A stretch of 64,000 bases of DNA, taken from NCBI GenBank assembly GCA_037952775.1, contig JBANAY010000003.1, forward strand, positions 20,398,001 through 20,462,000, written 5' to 3'. A model generated the notes under the pieces. That model was not told where the DNA came from, did not search any database, and saw only the letters and a list, made by a program, of their open reading frames with translations. Made by a program: the position numbers and the translations under genes. This DNA comes from Clonostachys chloroleuca (Eukaryota; Ascomycota; Sordariomycetes; Hypocreales; Bionectriaceae). Positions within the stretch are counted from its first letter, which is position 1. Each line of letters starts with the position of its first letter. This document shows positions 1-11,226 of the stretch, piece after piece.

Positions 1-187
1 GCGGTCGGCAGGTTCGGTCAGGATGGTGCGGTAGCGAATTGCGTGCAGAGAGGTCCTGGAGCTCGATCTCCAGCTCGATGCTGGCCCGAGGCTGGTGGGC
101 TGTATATTGAAGCAGAGCCTTGGCGGCGTGGGTTGGTGCGTGGGCCAGGATTCTTAGTAAGCGACTTTCGGGATGGGCGAGGCTCAT
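1..187 (-). CDS. Possible 5' end of an unidentified gene cut by the window edge
   Basis: On the minus strand an ATG at 187 opens a frame (MSLAHPESRLLRILAHAP...) that stays open for about 62 codons to the edge. The segment is rich in Leu, Ala and His and has no recognisable domain. The upstream DNA (188-470) is A/T-rich with pyrimidine runs like a fungal 5' leader, which is the only contextual support for this start. A longer overlapping frame on the same strand starts further upstream but looks less protein-like. It could equally be non-coding; no function can be given. Confidence 0.3.
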   Translation of the reverse strand, partial: MSLAHPESRLLRILAHAPTHAAKALLQYTAHQPRASIELEIELQDLSARNSLPHHPDRTCRP

Positions 188-2700
188 GATCACGGTGGTG
201 ATTGTGAACAGCTATTGATTGGTTGGATGCCAGTAGTAGTAATATTGGATAACAAATAGCTTGCGGGGGAAATTTTTTTATTGTAGATGGTAACTTTGTT
301 CGCTTGGTTGTAGTGTTTCTTTCTTCTGCAGGGTAAGTCAATTGTCGTAACTTAAATTTTTTTGGTATTTTTTTGGCAAGTGACCTTATTCGACTTATCT
401 TGGACAAAAGAGAAGCAGTGAAGCAGTGTGAAAACAACAACAAAATCATGCGATGTTTTTTCATCTGTGTATCAGCCCAGCAGGGTAACGGAGCTTAGGC
501 ATCCGCCGGCGAGGATTTCCCTTTCTGTATCGGTTTCAGATGGAGCTGATACCAGGCATTCTGCTGGACAGGGACGGCAGCAACCGGGTATCTAAGTTAC
601 AGGGGAACTCAGCCTGGTTTCGCTTGTTGACAACCCGTGAATCACACAAACAACGAGAATTCAACTGATGGGTAATCATGTGATCAAATTTTTCAGGTCG
701 CGTGATCAGCCGTGATGGTAGAAGGATGCTCAAGACCCTCACGACCCGTGGTTGTCTCCTCCCAAGTGCCACCAGAAGCTGGCACCGGCCATGTTCCGTA
801 AACTCAAACTACAGCGTCTACGGGTATTTCTCTGCATGCAGGGAGCCTACCTAGCGCCTCTGTTCAGCCCATGTGGCGTCGTTAATTGGCTTCAAGGGCT
901 GTTTCGGCTCAGAAGCCATTGTAGGGCCCGTGTTGGTGCATCCGCGCCCTTGTTGATGGGTGCATCCTGCATGAAGCCAGGCCCACCGTTTATTGACTGC
1001 CACTTAAAGATGAGATTCAGCCTGATTAGCAGGTGTTGGCGCCTGATCTGGATTTCCATCATCGCTTATACCTTGATACGGAAAACCCATGTTAGGACAA
1101 GTCTCGGATCTGGCCACACAAAGGCTTCCGGTTTACCATATATGGTTTTGTTTTGTCAATGATTTTGAGTTTGTACAACTCATCATCTGCTGCATTGTGT
1201 GGAAACAAGATCCCTGGTGCAGAAATTACGTGATGGCATGATCTATAATCAATAGAATTTCCTAGTTAGCGACATGCAGGTGTGCTTTATCTCGTTGAGC
1301 GCATCCATACCGCTTCTGAGGCAGCGGTCTAGGGTATCACCACCTCAAATTTGTCGAGGGGGAAAAAGATGCACCACAATGAAGAGCTCGGCCCTTGGAT
1401 TTTCTATTCTCTGACTAGGCATTATAAAGGCCATGGTGAAAATGAAAGGCTAAAATTCCATCTAGTAAATGAGCCTATATTTTGTTTCCATGTGTTCATT
1501 AGTTGATGCGATGTCGGACATGGCCAATAGCCCCTCTCATGTCCCATATTTTTGTCACCAACCTCCAGCAGGTAGCGATGATTCATACTGACATCTCTAT
1601 CCACAATCGCGTGTAGGGCTTGCTCCATCCCTCGAGCTACGACTGCCCACCCATCCTTCCATACGGCATCAGCTCCCGCAGGTGTTCTCAGCAGTGCGGT
1701 GAAGCTGTTGCTGGCCACCGATCCCTCCCCCTCACAGCAACCCCTCACGCCGTCAACCCCACCACCACTTCCAAGACCTCCAAAATCGCCTGAGGAGAGC
1801 CCACTACGACGGAGATTCTCGTAAGGTGAGAATATGCTTATCAGCGGATACGAAGGGGCCTAGTCGTCCCCGCAGATGGAGTATGGTCGAAAATCCGTCA
1901 AACTCGCCTGAGGGTGACGACTGTTGTCGCAAGGCTGGCTGAAGAACTGAGCTTTTCGTCGGAGCGGAACTGCTGGATGCAGTAAGCCTCTCCAACAGCT
2001 CTTTCAAAACTTTCCCAACACCCCACCGGCTCAGATAAGGTGGGTGGCACTTGAAGATCTGATTGATCGGCAAATCAATAGGGTCCCCTGCTAGGGAAAT
2101 CCGTGAACCATGCAATGCAAGCAAGGGCACGACCCAGGGACCCAATATCAGCGAGAGAACTAACACCTCGAACGAGAGATCTTGTACGAATCACGCTCCA
2201 CCGTCGTCCTCTCTAAACGGAGGCTATGGATATCCAGCCTCCAGCTAGGCTCGCCACCCGGGAATTAGCCAAAAATAGGGTCCTTTCAAGGCTTGACACC
2301 TTGCTGCTTGCAGGGGAAAAGGTCCCATTTGCACGCTTGTTCTGGCTTGGAGCTTGATCTGTGGATACGTCCCAGCCCACAACACCAACAGATTTTTCTC
2401 CCGTCCCTTTTTTTTCTTCTGCTACCTTGCCTGACAGAGCTACTGCCGTCTTACCGACCTCGACTGACTCTTGATTACCTTTTTTTCTCTTTTTCCCGAC
2501 ACAGGCAACGCGACGCACCGCTGCAATGATACCATCCTGACGGGCGCTGATGGGTCCCGCGATGGCTGACAGGCTCCACGTGCAAGATAAGGCCTACCCA
2601 ATACGTTAAGTCCTCGCCGAGTCATTGTGGGCTGTGGATATGAAAAATTGGAGAGTAGAGAGGAGAATAGAAAGATCGTGAGAATACCATGTTCAAGGCA
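188..2700. other. Intergenic, no convincing gene
   Basis: Several open frames of 60-136 codons occur on both strands, but none has a family signature, coherent splice signals or coding-like composition. The stretch around 1800-2520 has minus-strand frames that could be fragments of something older, but I cannot identify them. Confidence 0.5.
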
Positions 2701-2751
2701 GAGGAGTTGACGGGATTGGAAATCCGCAGTCTGCTGGATTGTGGCGATGCC

Positions 2752-2760
2752 CTATATATT
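2752..2760 (+). promoter_or_regulatory. TATA-like element upstream of the MFS exporter
   Basis: A CTATATATT motif is followed by a pyrimidine-rich CT tract at about 2761-2800. It lies about 175 bases before the ATG at 2934, a plausible fungal core promoter layout. Assigned from motif and spacing only. Confidence 0.4.
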
Positions 2761-2933
2761 TGCCCTCTCTACACGCCTCTCCTCTGCCCTTCCCTCAGCA
2801 GCTACATCCATCCACCTTGACTCTGTAGCTAAGAAACATAATTCCTAGCTAGGAGCGAATAAAATCTTAGTTTTGATCTTGATTTACCATTGGTTTCTTA
2901 CACAAAAGTTAGGGAGACTAGCCATTGCCCGCC

Positions 2934-4666
2934 ATGTCCCCCGTCGCACAAGGCTCTGCAATCCCCAGCAAGGTCTTCGACACAGCTTCTCACCCACTCG
3001 ATGAGAAGAAGGAGCATGTTGCCGTGGAGGCTGTGAGGGAGCTTTCCTCGAGCGCGAGCTCCGACGCAGACACTGATGACGATGACGAGGATGTCCCAGA
3101 CATTCCCGCCCATCTCGCCATCTCTCTCAGCCATGTGAGCCGCAACTTGAGCCGCAGGCTGAGCCAGACCAACTCCCGTGTCCCTAGAGGGGATGAGCTT
3201 GAGCCCGCCCAGAAGAAGCAGCAGGACAGACCCAAGGAGTTCAGCACCGTGACTGCTGAGATCACATTCATCGCTGTGTGCTCCATGTCCCTGATGATGT
3301 TCTCCTTCCTCATCGGCAACGTCACTGCCAACCAGCAGCAGTTCCGCGATGCATTGGGCCTCAAGAATGCAGAGATCCCATGGATCAACGGCGCCTTCAC
3401 CACTGCCAACGGCCTATCCGTGGTAATCTCCGGATCCATCACCGATCTCATGCCTCCCAAGGGTCTACTCGTGGGCTCGTTCCTCGGCATCACCATCTGG
3501 CACGTCGTTGGTGCCTTCTCCATCACTCCCGACCTAAAGATCCTCTTCTTCGTCGTCCGCGCCCTCCAGGGCCTCTTCGTTGGCGTCCTCGTCTCAGGAT
3601 CCATCAGCATCCTCGGCCGCGTCTACAAGCCCGGCCTGCGTAAGAATCGCGTCTTCTCCGCCATGGCCGCCTGTGCCCCCTTTGGCTTCTGGCTCGGCCT
3701 CCTCCAGGGCGGCGGGCTCGCGGACCACCTCAAGTGGGTGTACGGCAGCAACGCCATCATCTCCGGCGCCTTCTGCCTAGCCGCCTACCTCTCCATCCCG
3801 AACCTCCAGCCCGTGGCCGACAAGCCGGGCCAGAAGGCCGTCTCAATGCGCCAGTTCGACTACGTCGGCGCCGGCCTCGCCATCACCGGCTGCGTGTGCC
3901 TCCTCTTCGGCCTCACGCAGGGTGCCGTCGTCCACTGGGCGCCGTACACGCTCGCCCTCATCGGCGTCGGCGCCGCGGCCATCGTCGGCCTCTTCGTCGC
4001 AGAGCGCTACGTCGCGCGGCCCATGATCCCCACCACCCTCTGGCAGGTCAAGGGCTTTATGCCGCTCATGCTAGCCTACTTCCTCGGCTTCGGCACCTTC
4101 TTCGGCGGGTGGCAGTTCTTTGCCGTCCAGTTCTGGCTGCGCATCCAGGGCGCCGCGCCCATGACCGTCGCCCTCTACTTCCTTCCCAACGCCATCGTCG
4201 GCGTGCTGGCGACATGGATCGTCAGCCGCATCCTGCACCTCGTCCCGGGACACTACATCTACGCCACCTCGATGATCTGCTTCACCATGGGCTCCGCCTT
4301 CTTCCTACCGCAGACGCCGACGACCAGCTACTGGGCCCTCGGCCTGCCGGGCGTGGCGCTCGTGACCTTTGGCCCGGACCTGGCCTTCGCCGCCGCCTCC
4401 ATCTTCATCACGAGCAGCGTCCCCCGGTCCTACCAGGGGAGCGCCGGCAGCCTGCTGGTCACGAACCAGAACCTCTCGGCGGCCATTTTCACCAGCATCG
4501 CCGAGGCCATCGGGGGACGCTCGATGCTGGGCCCGAGGGGGAGATTGGGCTCACGGGGCTGCGGGCGATTTGGTGGTTCGCGCTCGCGAGCCAGCTGGTT
4601 GCAGCGCTGATTACGATCATTTGGGTGAGGATCCCTAAGGAGGAGGAGAAGGAGCATGCCAATTAA
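2934..4666 (+). CDS. MFS transporter, DHA2/Atr1-like drug:H+ antiporter, with a frame break
   Basis: Predicted plasma- or vacuolar-membrane exporter of the 14-helix DHA2 group (aminotriazole/boron-efflux Atr1-like). An acidic, Ser-rich cytosolic tail of about 100 residues (with an S-S-D-A-D-T-D-D-D-D-E-D stretch) precedes the first helix near ITFIAVCSMSLMMFSFLIG. Family-like features follow: NVTANQQQF, a cytoplasmic loop with VYKPGLRKNR, and GSAGSLLVTNQN late in the protein. I chose the ATG at 2934; the frame is open three codons further up but only from a TTG. The reading frame breaks in a five-G run at 4512-4516: the current frame ends at 4610 in a non-hydrophobic tail, whereas the next frame supplies the expected last helix (GLRAIWWFALASQLVAALIT) and a stop at 4664-4666. 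One missing G explains it. No intron fits. Substrate unknown. Confidence 0.85.
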
Positions 4667-5482
4667 TGGTATCGATGCGGTAATGATGAATGTTTTTGAG
4701 ATGGAATTTTGGGTTTGAATGACAGAGCGATTTGGGACAAAAATTAGCAATCAAGCGATATATCTGGACATGGGAACAAGGTATATGGATTTTCTACTGC
4801 TATAATCTATTCGATTTTTAATACACATGGCGGTTGCCATCCTTTGATCAGTTTTCCGAGATCCTCTCCGAACTGGCCTTGGGTTACGATGATTGTGCAA
4901 TATATGGCCTGAGATTCTGTGCGACCGAAAGAACTTGTGGTGTCCCCTCACTGAGAGCCAAGGTTGCATCATACTGTGGCTATGGCCATGCCGAGGCGTC
5001 CAATGCGGGTTCTGGCATATGGTTCGCCTGCCATTTGATTCTTTATCGACTCGGTATTATGGAGATGCAGCATATCGTCATAACCCCGCGGATGAGTGCA
5101 AGTTGCATTAGTTCTCATGTTTTGAAGAGACGGCAAATAAGATCAAAGAAATGGCACACCGTACCGAATGTGCACTTGATGACGCTCCATGATAGGCTCG
5201 TCTTATGCAGGAGGCCCTCCTCCCTCCTTTACGAGACCATCCAGCCAATGGAAAGGGATCAGCTGTTGATGGCTCTGCGGGGATCTGAAAGTGAGGCGAC
5301 CTTCGACACTTAGGTGGCATCTGGCCTTCTGCATGTCAGTGAGCAGGTGTGCCTAAGCTCGCCCAATATTTATCAGGCGAAGCCCATATATGCTCGCGTA
5401 AAGTTCCCTTGAGTTAGATGCTATACACGGACTTTCTTGGCAGTAACAGAGACCACGCTTGATCTCTCGTACCTGTGTCATC
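4667..5482. other. Intergenic, no convincing gene
   Basis: A plus-strand frame of about 159 codons from 4834 starts only at a TTG and has no recognisable domain. The stretch serves as 3' region of the MFS gene and 5' region of the next gene. Confidence 0.5.
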
Positions 5483-6960
5483 ATGTCCGCGGAACCTCCG
5501 AGTAAGGACTCCTACCAGACACGCCTTGACCAGTTCTATGAAACCATGAAGCTGTCCGCGGCGCTGGGCCAAAGATTTCTCGCCAAGCGGTCGCGGCCCT
5601 CATCTGATGCGTCCAGCGAGGTGAACACTCAGCGCCGGTTCCTGAACAACCTTGCCTTTCTCTGTGACCATCGGAGGGACAGTTCGTTCAAGATTTCCAT
5701 AGCGATTGAAAGTGCCGATGACCTGTCTCGTTTCTGGATCGCAGCCGATACTGAACCGAGGGACAATGCCCTCCGTTGCCTCAACTTCATCCTGTCCCTC
5801 CTGAAGCGCGTCCTTGGGCTCCCGGAACGTCTGCTGCACCATGGAGAGGATCTGCTCCAAGGGGTTTGCGCCAATCTCGCCAAGAGCCGCTTAAGCCTAG
5901 AGGTAGAGGATCTATCCATTGCCGTCAAGGATTGCCAACCGGTGCTCCTCAAGCTCAACCACCCTGATCGTAAGGTCTCACCATTCCCTGATGAGTAAAC
6001 GCATGGCCGGCGCTAATCTCAAGACCTGCAGTGGAGGACCTGCCAGAATGGCTCGGCCAACTTGACCTCGAGACAAATCAAGATAGAAACAACTTGACCT
6101 GGTGCCGCGTCGCACACGAGGCCCAAGAATACGAGGCCATGGACAAGCTGAACTCGATCACGGGAGTGTCTGACATGCCAGTCCTGACCCTGCCGTTTGT
6201 CCAGTTGCGACATTCCATACGGTGCCTAGCTCGCCAATTCCAAGCCTGCAAGGACCTGATTGAAGATGGGGCGAAACTGAAGGGTCTGCTGCTGAGCAAG
6301 TTCCATGTGCGCATGGTGCCACCTCCTGAACCTGTGCCGCCCCCGAAGCCGGATCCCAACACGAACTTCGATGTGGTTGCAAGGCGACTTATCGAAACAA
6401 CTCCTCTGAGGAGAGAAATTGAAGCTGCGTTCTTGAGATTTAAGAAGAGCCATCCGGACATTGAAGAAAGGATCAAAAAGCAGTACGGTGAGGGCATGGC
6501 GGTGCCCAGGGTCCCCAGCGAGGTGCAGATCCTAGAACATTTCTACAAGAACCATCTCAAGTATTCCATGGGCGAGAGCTTCATAGGCATCAGCAAGCCG
6601 TCGTGCCTATGCTCGCAGGCCTACTTCCGGCACCACCCTGCTGCGTCTGTCAGCCCAAGTACGAATGGGGAGCTGTGCCAGAGCTGGAGCCCCACGATGG
6701 TACAGGAAGGGAGGTCTGATGAGAACATCCTTCTGCAGAATAAACTGCTCGAGAAGGTTCACTCAGATATCCGTCAGCGTGTGCTTCAGAGGATCCTTCA
6801 GGTAGATCAGTTGGGAGTTTCAGATGGGGCTTTTGATGAGGGTGCCGCAGGTGAGAAGTCTGCGGACGCGGATCATCCTGGTTTGGATGGGCACGAGTCA
6901 AAAGAAGACTGGCTTTTTGTGCCAGATGAGAGTGATGAAGAAGGTGGGATTTCTGTCTAG
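5483..6960 (+). CDS. OTT_1508-like deaminase family protein, probably catalytically degenerate
   Basis: Two exons, 5483..5969 and 6032..6960; the 62-nt intron starts GTAAGG, has a CTAAT branch site and ends TGCAG, joining ...HPD to LEDLPEWLGQ. The start is the ATG at 5483; upstream codons in frame begin only at a TTG. The product is about 471 residues. The middle and C-terminal part resembles the fungal OTT_1508-like nucleic-acid/nucleotide deaminase group: SEVQILEHFYKNHLKY, then FIGISKPSC with LCSQAYFRHHP. In the relatives I know, the first motif carries a His-Ala-Glu and the second an extra Cys for zinc; here His is replaced and the second Cys is absent, so activity is doubtful. The C-terminus is acidic. 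It is convergent with the P450, 241 bases apart. The family call rests on these motifs only. Confidence 0.6.
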
Positions 6961-7201
6961 TGGGATTATTATGTTGGTACATCAAATGCCTGTCTGAACA
7001 GGAATTGACATCTGTTGGAATATATATAGTCGATGTTGAGTTACCTTTGTCTGGTGCGAGCTTTTATTTGTGGTTGGAAATCGGAGAATGCTTATGCGTT
7101 CATCCATTTGCGTTGAGAACTTATTTAGATATAACAACTCACTTGTTAACCAATGAGGAGAGTTCTAAATAGGAGTGGAGTGAAGTGTACAATGTGCCAG
7201 C

Positions 7202-8863
7202 TCACTGCTCGCCGGCTGCTTCTTGAAGATGAATCCATATCGTCTTCTGTCTCTCCTCTAGCCATCCTGCCACACCGTCGGCGGAAGTTTTTGAATCCTT
7301 CTCCCCGCTCTTATGACTATCCACACCCTCCATATGATCTTGGACAATAGATGTTTGCATTTCTCCGTATACAACGGCCACAAATGCCCTCATAAGGCCC
7401 CATGCCACATTCATCCCAAGACACATCCTAGACCCGCTTCCAAAGGCGAGGAAATGACCCTTCATCTCCTTACCCGCACCTTCTGGGCCTCTCGTAAGAC
7501 TTTCATGATCGTCTGTGGCTAGCCAACGACCGGGGAACCATCTTCGTGCGTCACTAAACACACTTTCTTTTCTCTGCATTCCCATCACCTCAGCGCTGAC
7601 CTGCCAACCAACTGGGATAAGCTGACCATGAACAATGAGGCCTTGTTCATCCACGATCTCCCTTTCCATGCTGAAAGGGATTGGCGGGTGGATTCTCAGT
7701 GTCTCGCGTATGACCGCGTTCAACAATGGCAGTCGCTTTAGCTTTTCTGCCGTCAAATCTGCCGCTGAAGAAGCCCCGGATTCAGCTATGGCATCTCTAA
7801 TTTCACTCCTTAGCCGCTGTTGAAGAGTTTTGTTCTCTGGCAGGGAGAGGAGACGGAATAAAGGTGCTAAACCATCAGCTGTTGTGCTCACCCCAGCCCA
7901 AAATTGGTCCAGAGAGTCACTCAGGATATACTCCTCTGAGGGTACAGCCGCCGTGGGACCATTTGTCCGGAAATGGGCATGAAGACGGCCCATGAGTGAT
8001 TGGTGTTCATCTTCCCCTCCGCAATTTTCATCTGTACGTTTCAATGCTTCCAATGCTTCCCTTCCTACCTGGTCTGAGAACAACCTGGAAGGTGTTGTTC
8101 CATCCACGGCTCCCGGCGCAAGGCCACATCGCCGAAGCCAGAGCGTGATTCTCGGCAGCAAGAACATCATGGCTCCAGCCGCACTGGACATTCGTGCCTC
8201 CTGAAATTCGGTGTCCACCTCCATGGCTGTCCTTTGCGCTTGGTCGTTTACCAAGTTCAACTGGCTGCCGGGACCATACACAATGAAGCTCATGACATCG
8301 TAAAGCGCAGGCCGTAGCATCTCACGAACCTCCACCACCGCACCACCACCAGGGCTCTTCCTCCCTATTCGTGAAGCTAAACGCAGCATGTCTCGTGCAG
8401 CGCGCAAGGTTACGTCAGTGACCTCCTTGGACTCTGCCATCTTGGCCGAGTACATGCTTCTAAGTGGCTTTCTTCGTTCGTGATGCACATCTCCGCGCAC
8501 AGTAGACACGAGGTTCTCCTCCCCGTAGTTGTGGAACGCAGGCAAGGGATCTGGTCGGTCCAGGCGCTGGGAGACGACAGAGATATCTCTCAGTCCGCTA
8601 AGGTCGTTGACAGAGACGTGACGCGGGGCGACTTGGACCAGAGGCCCGAATTTTTGGTGTAGAGCCTCGACGAAGGCATCCCGAGAACCGGTTAATTCAT
8701 GGTATTGAAGCGGGATGTTGGTGAGCTTGAGGAGACGAGGCCCTGGAAATGGGGACCTGAGGCGCCGGAAAGCAAGGGTGCTTGTGGCCAGGACGATGGC
8801 GCATGCGACGGTGGACGGAGAGGAGAGCAAAGCTACCGCCGGGGCAACGTAGGGTACGGGCAT
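7202..8863 (-). CDS. Cytochrome P450 monooxygenase
   Basis: A single-exon, 553-residue microsomal P450. An N-terminal hydrophobic anchor (about residues 5-30, VALLSSPSTVACAIVLATST) is followed by a Pro-rich hinge (PFPGPRLLKLTNIP). The I-helix oxygen-binding segment reads FWAGVSTTAD, the K-helix ExxR is ETLRIHPP, and the haem loop is FGSGSRMCLG with axial Cys about residue 481. All core P450 motifs are intact, so it should be active. The start is the ATG at 8861-8863 with a TATA box about 180 bases upstream. There is no adjacent reductase or backbone synthase, so the substrate cannot be inferred. It lies convergent to the OTT_1508-like gene. Lack of introns in a fungal P450 is not rare. Confidence 0.95.
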   Translation of the reverse strand: MPVPYVAPAVALLSSPSTVACAIVLATSTLAFRRLRSPFPGPRLLKLTNIPLQYHELTGSRDAFVEALHQKFGPLVQVAPRHVSVNDLSGLRDISVVSQRLDRPDPLPAFHNYGEENLVSTVRGDVHHERRKPLRSMYSAKMAESKEVTDVTLRAARDMLRLASRIGRKSPGGGAVVEVREMLRPALYDVMSFIVYGPGSQLNLVNDQAQRTAMEVDTEFQEARMSSAAGAMMFLLPRITLWLRRCGLAPGAVDGTTPSRLFSDQVGREALEALKRTDENCGGEDEHQSLMGRLHAHFRTNGPTAAVPSEEYILSDSLDQFWAGVSTTADGLAPLFRLLSLPENKTLQQRLRSEIRDAIAESGASSAADLTAEKLKRLPLLNAVIRETLRIHPPIPFSMEREIVDEQGLIVHGQLIPVGWQVSAEVMGMQRKESVFSDARRWFPGRWLATDDHESLTRGPEGAGKEMKGHFLAFGSGSRMCLGMNVAWGLMRAFVAVVYGEMQTSIVQDHMEGVDSHKSGEKDSKTSADGVAGWLEERQKTIWIHLQEAAGEQ

Positions 8864-9042
8864 GATTCAAAGTGACCAACCGTCACATCTTTTTCAGGTT
8901 GAGGAAACGCCCATTGTTCGTGGTGCGTTTGTCGTGGCTTATTATGAGGCTTAGTTCCGCCCGGCAAATGCGATGAATACGCCCAGACCCGCTAGAAAAG
9001 AAACATGGTGTGAACTTTGACCGAGGATCCAATCGGGGAAAG

Positions 9043-9049
9043 CTATATA
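9043..9049 (-). promoter_or_regulatory. TATA-like element of the P450 gene
   Basis: Read on the minus strand this is TATATAG, about 180 bases upstream of the P450 ATG at 8863. Position and sequence fit a fungal TATA box. Confidence 0.4.
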
Positions 9050-9684
9050 ACCTGGTTGTCAATGACTTGGCGCAACAGTTCCTGGTCATCATGCAAAGGT
9101 CGTTTACTATCACGTGATAATTATCGAGCCACAGTCTCGGTTTGTAAAGCCTCACAGCCAGATGTTCATCAGACAAGATTGTGTATATGTCTCTGTCGAT
9201 AGGAGATTTAGGAACTGTTCTAGAATTCACTCGTAGATATCTGGTCGACTGCCAGAGCTCGACTTTAGTGATCCGTGGTGCGGGAGTGTCAGTAAGTGGT
9301 GATATTGATGAATGTTCCATTGTTTTGTAATTCGGGTTGTTTGTTCACTATTTATTATTACAGTAATTATTATAATTAAAGACACTCACTGAGCCAAGAA
9401 ATACCTAGAAGCCTTCAATTTCTTGATCTTATGTTCATTTATCCGCCTCCTTTCACTTTGAACCACGTAAGCAAATCTGGCAAGGGCCACGTCCGTCGTG
9501 TCGCTGAAATCTTTTGCCTTCCCCATACAGAATCCATTCAAATGATCATCGCTAACTCTAAAATGTAAATGCACATGTAACTTCCATTTAAGGGGCGAAT
9601 ATCTGTGTCAAGGTTTCGCCCGTCAGCCTCCATACGCCCCTTTTGTTGTGACTCATACGGCATGAGCTCAGCCTTCCAACCAAC

Positions 9685-9689
9685 CAAAA
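9685..9689 (-). terminator. RNA polymerase III terminator of tRNA-Pro
   Basis: Five consecutive T on the minus strand directly downstream of the tRNA, the usual Pol III stop signal. Confidence 0.75.
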
Positions 9690-9700
9690 AGAGAGCTTCA

Positions 9701-9783
9701 GGGCCAAACCGTGAATTGAACACGGGTCTCACGCAGAATGAATTTCTTCCAAAGCGTGAATTCTACCACTAAACCATTTGGCC
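9701..9783 (-). tRNA. tRNA-Pro(UGG) with a 12-nt intron
   Basis: On the minus strand, starting at 9783, the acceptor GGCCAAA pairs perfectly with TTTGGCC. The D arm contains the A-box-like TGGTTTAGTGGTAG, the anticodon stem is CACGC/GCGTG, and the T arm CCGTG-TTCAATT-CACGG carries the B box. The anticodon loop is 19 nt, TTTGGA plus extra bases; removing 12 nt directly after position 37, the canonical nuclear tRNA intron site, leaves a normal 7-nt loop with anticodon TGG. The base after the acceptor stem is C, as in eukaryotic tRNA-Pro. A TTTTT run 12-16 bases downstream (9685-9689) is the RNA polymerase III terminator. The exact intron borders are inferred. Confidence 0.93.
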
Positions 9784-10857
9784 GCCTGTTCTTGTTGATG
9801 GTGTTGAAGTTGAACTGCCTTATCAAGGGTGTCCGTGGCCAACCACCCTGCGGCCTGACTCCCTCTATGCACGAGCCTTTAGCACCAAAAGCGCTCAAAG
9901 GCCAGGAATTAGGCTTGGAAGCATGAGGTACCTGAGTTAGTTAGATTACCTATTGGACATTACATGTCCTGTGGCCTAGACCATACTGAATACTTCTGTT
10001 TCCTCCTCTATTCCAGTTTCGCTCAAATACCCGCCGTTCATGGTGCCTTCCGCAAAACGCTTTGAAATCAACTCGAACCTGACACTCATAGTCACCGTAT
10101 ATGCCTTTTGGCCGAGGAGATATGGGATATCACCTCGATGAGGAAGAACGAGAACGTCCCGGTTTTTGCTACCCATCGACAGAGACCCTAGTGCCCAAGA
10201 AGAACTACAAAAAGGCACGGGCCCTAGACGAGCCCATCGAGGATAAATCCTGACGCCCAGAAAACAGAGCATTTATAGTTAAGGACATTCTATCATAGCG
10301 GGTAGGCAGGAGATTTGTCAGGGATGATGCATACACGTTCGTGGACGTGATTCGGAGGTTTTGTGAGTCGTTCAATTGTGAGTTTTCATCGCCTTGTTGG
10401 ATATCTATAACACGAGCTTCTTTCTTCGAAGGCACGTTCAAAAATACGGTAGAGCTACTCGAGTAATACCAGAATGGGCCAAGACAAAAGTGTAGGGTTT
10501 CAAAGGCTGTACGAATATTGCCTGATCTCGTCTCTTATAGAGAAACACCCCCTCAAGGAAAGAATTGATATACTGGGAAGATACGAAATAATGGAAGGGG
10601 TGTCAACTATAAAACTCCCACAGGGCCGCGTTTAATGAAGCAACGATCAATTTCATTCACCAGAACTTTTGATTGAATCTCAATACACCTATTTATGCTT
10701 GAACAAAAGAGAAACGAATGACCGAGAAGTTCAATTCGATGCGCCAACCGCTTTCAGATGCGGTTCAGCCCAAAGTCGAGAGCACTCTTGCAAATCCCCC
10801 TGGAATGTTGATCGCAAACCCCAAGCTGTGCGGATGCAAACAAAGGGTGGCGGTTTG
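9784..10857. other. Intergenic between the tRNA and a small gene
   Basis: Short minus-strand frames at 9976-10441 overlap each other in different phases and lack ATG starts or clear splice signals. I call nothing here. Confidence 0.4.
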
Positions 10858-11226
10858 TCAAGAGCTGCCCCAACCAGGCGGCATATTGGCACCTGGAGCT
10901 TGCTCCCAGAGCCAACCTTTAGCCTTCAGCTCTTCAATGAAAGCATTGGTCCATTCCCGGAAATCTTTCTGGGAAGCCGTTGTGTCGGTTTGGGCCATTT
11001 CAAGCACCTGCTTGGCGTCAAACTCGTCGACCTCGCCAATTTGTTTCATGTAGTAGTCCGGGTAGGTTTCCTTGAGTTTGATCCCTCTTTCGATGCTCAC
11101 TTGGTTGGTGCCATTCTGGGTGATGTGTCGAATAAGATCGCCTGAAATGTCGCTCTTTTCCTTCATGATAAAAATGGCGTGGCTTCCGTCCTTGAAATAA
11201 ACGTGTTCTACCTGATAAATGTCCAT
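10858..11226 (-). CDS. Small conserved-looking hypothetical protein
   Basis: A single-exon protein of 122 residues starting at the ATG 11224-11226 (MDIYQVEHVYFKDGSHAIFI). Composition looks genuinely coding: mixed alpha/beta, slightly acidic, ending in a Trp-rich tail (LKAKGWLWEQAPGANMPPGW). There is no signal peptide, membrane segment or motif I recognise. A TATA-like ATTTATA lies about 140 bases upstream of the ATG on the same strand. Such short, single-domain proteins are common in filamentous fungi and mostly uncharacterised; I give no function. Confidence 0.7.
   Translation of the reverse strand: MDIYQVEHVYFKDGSHAIFIMKEKSDISGDLIRHITQNGTNQVSIERGIKLKETYPDYYMKQIGEVDEFDAKQVLEMAQTDTTASQKDFREWTNAFIEELKAKGWLWEQAPGANMPPGWGSS

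Larger units (their letters stand above)
8864..9700. other. P450 upstream region, no gene seen
   Basis: Apart from the TATA element for the P450, I see only short open frames. A 145-codon minus-strand frame (8883-9320) has no protein-like features and overlaps the likely P450 leader. Confidence 0.5.

Noticed and set aside
752..1162. 136-codon plus-strand frame
   Set aside because: Starts at a non-ATG codon and has no recognisable domain or supporting context.
2990..3610. 206-codon minus-strand frame opposite the MFS exporter
   Set aside because: Antisense shadow of a strong coding region, without features of its own.
3734..4666. 310-codon frame inside the MFS exporter as a separate gene
   Set aside because: Only its last about 50 codons are transporter-like; the rest is His/Arg/Pro-rich shadow. 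It is explained by the frame break.
4834..5313. 159-codon plus-strand frame
   Set aside because: No ATG start at its beginning, no domain, and no splice context.
8883..9320. 145-codon minus-strand frame upstream of the P450
   Set aside because: Spans the probable TATA element and leader of the P450; composition is not protein-like.
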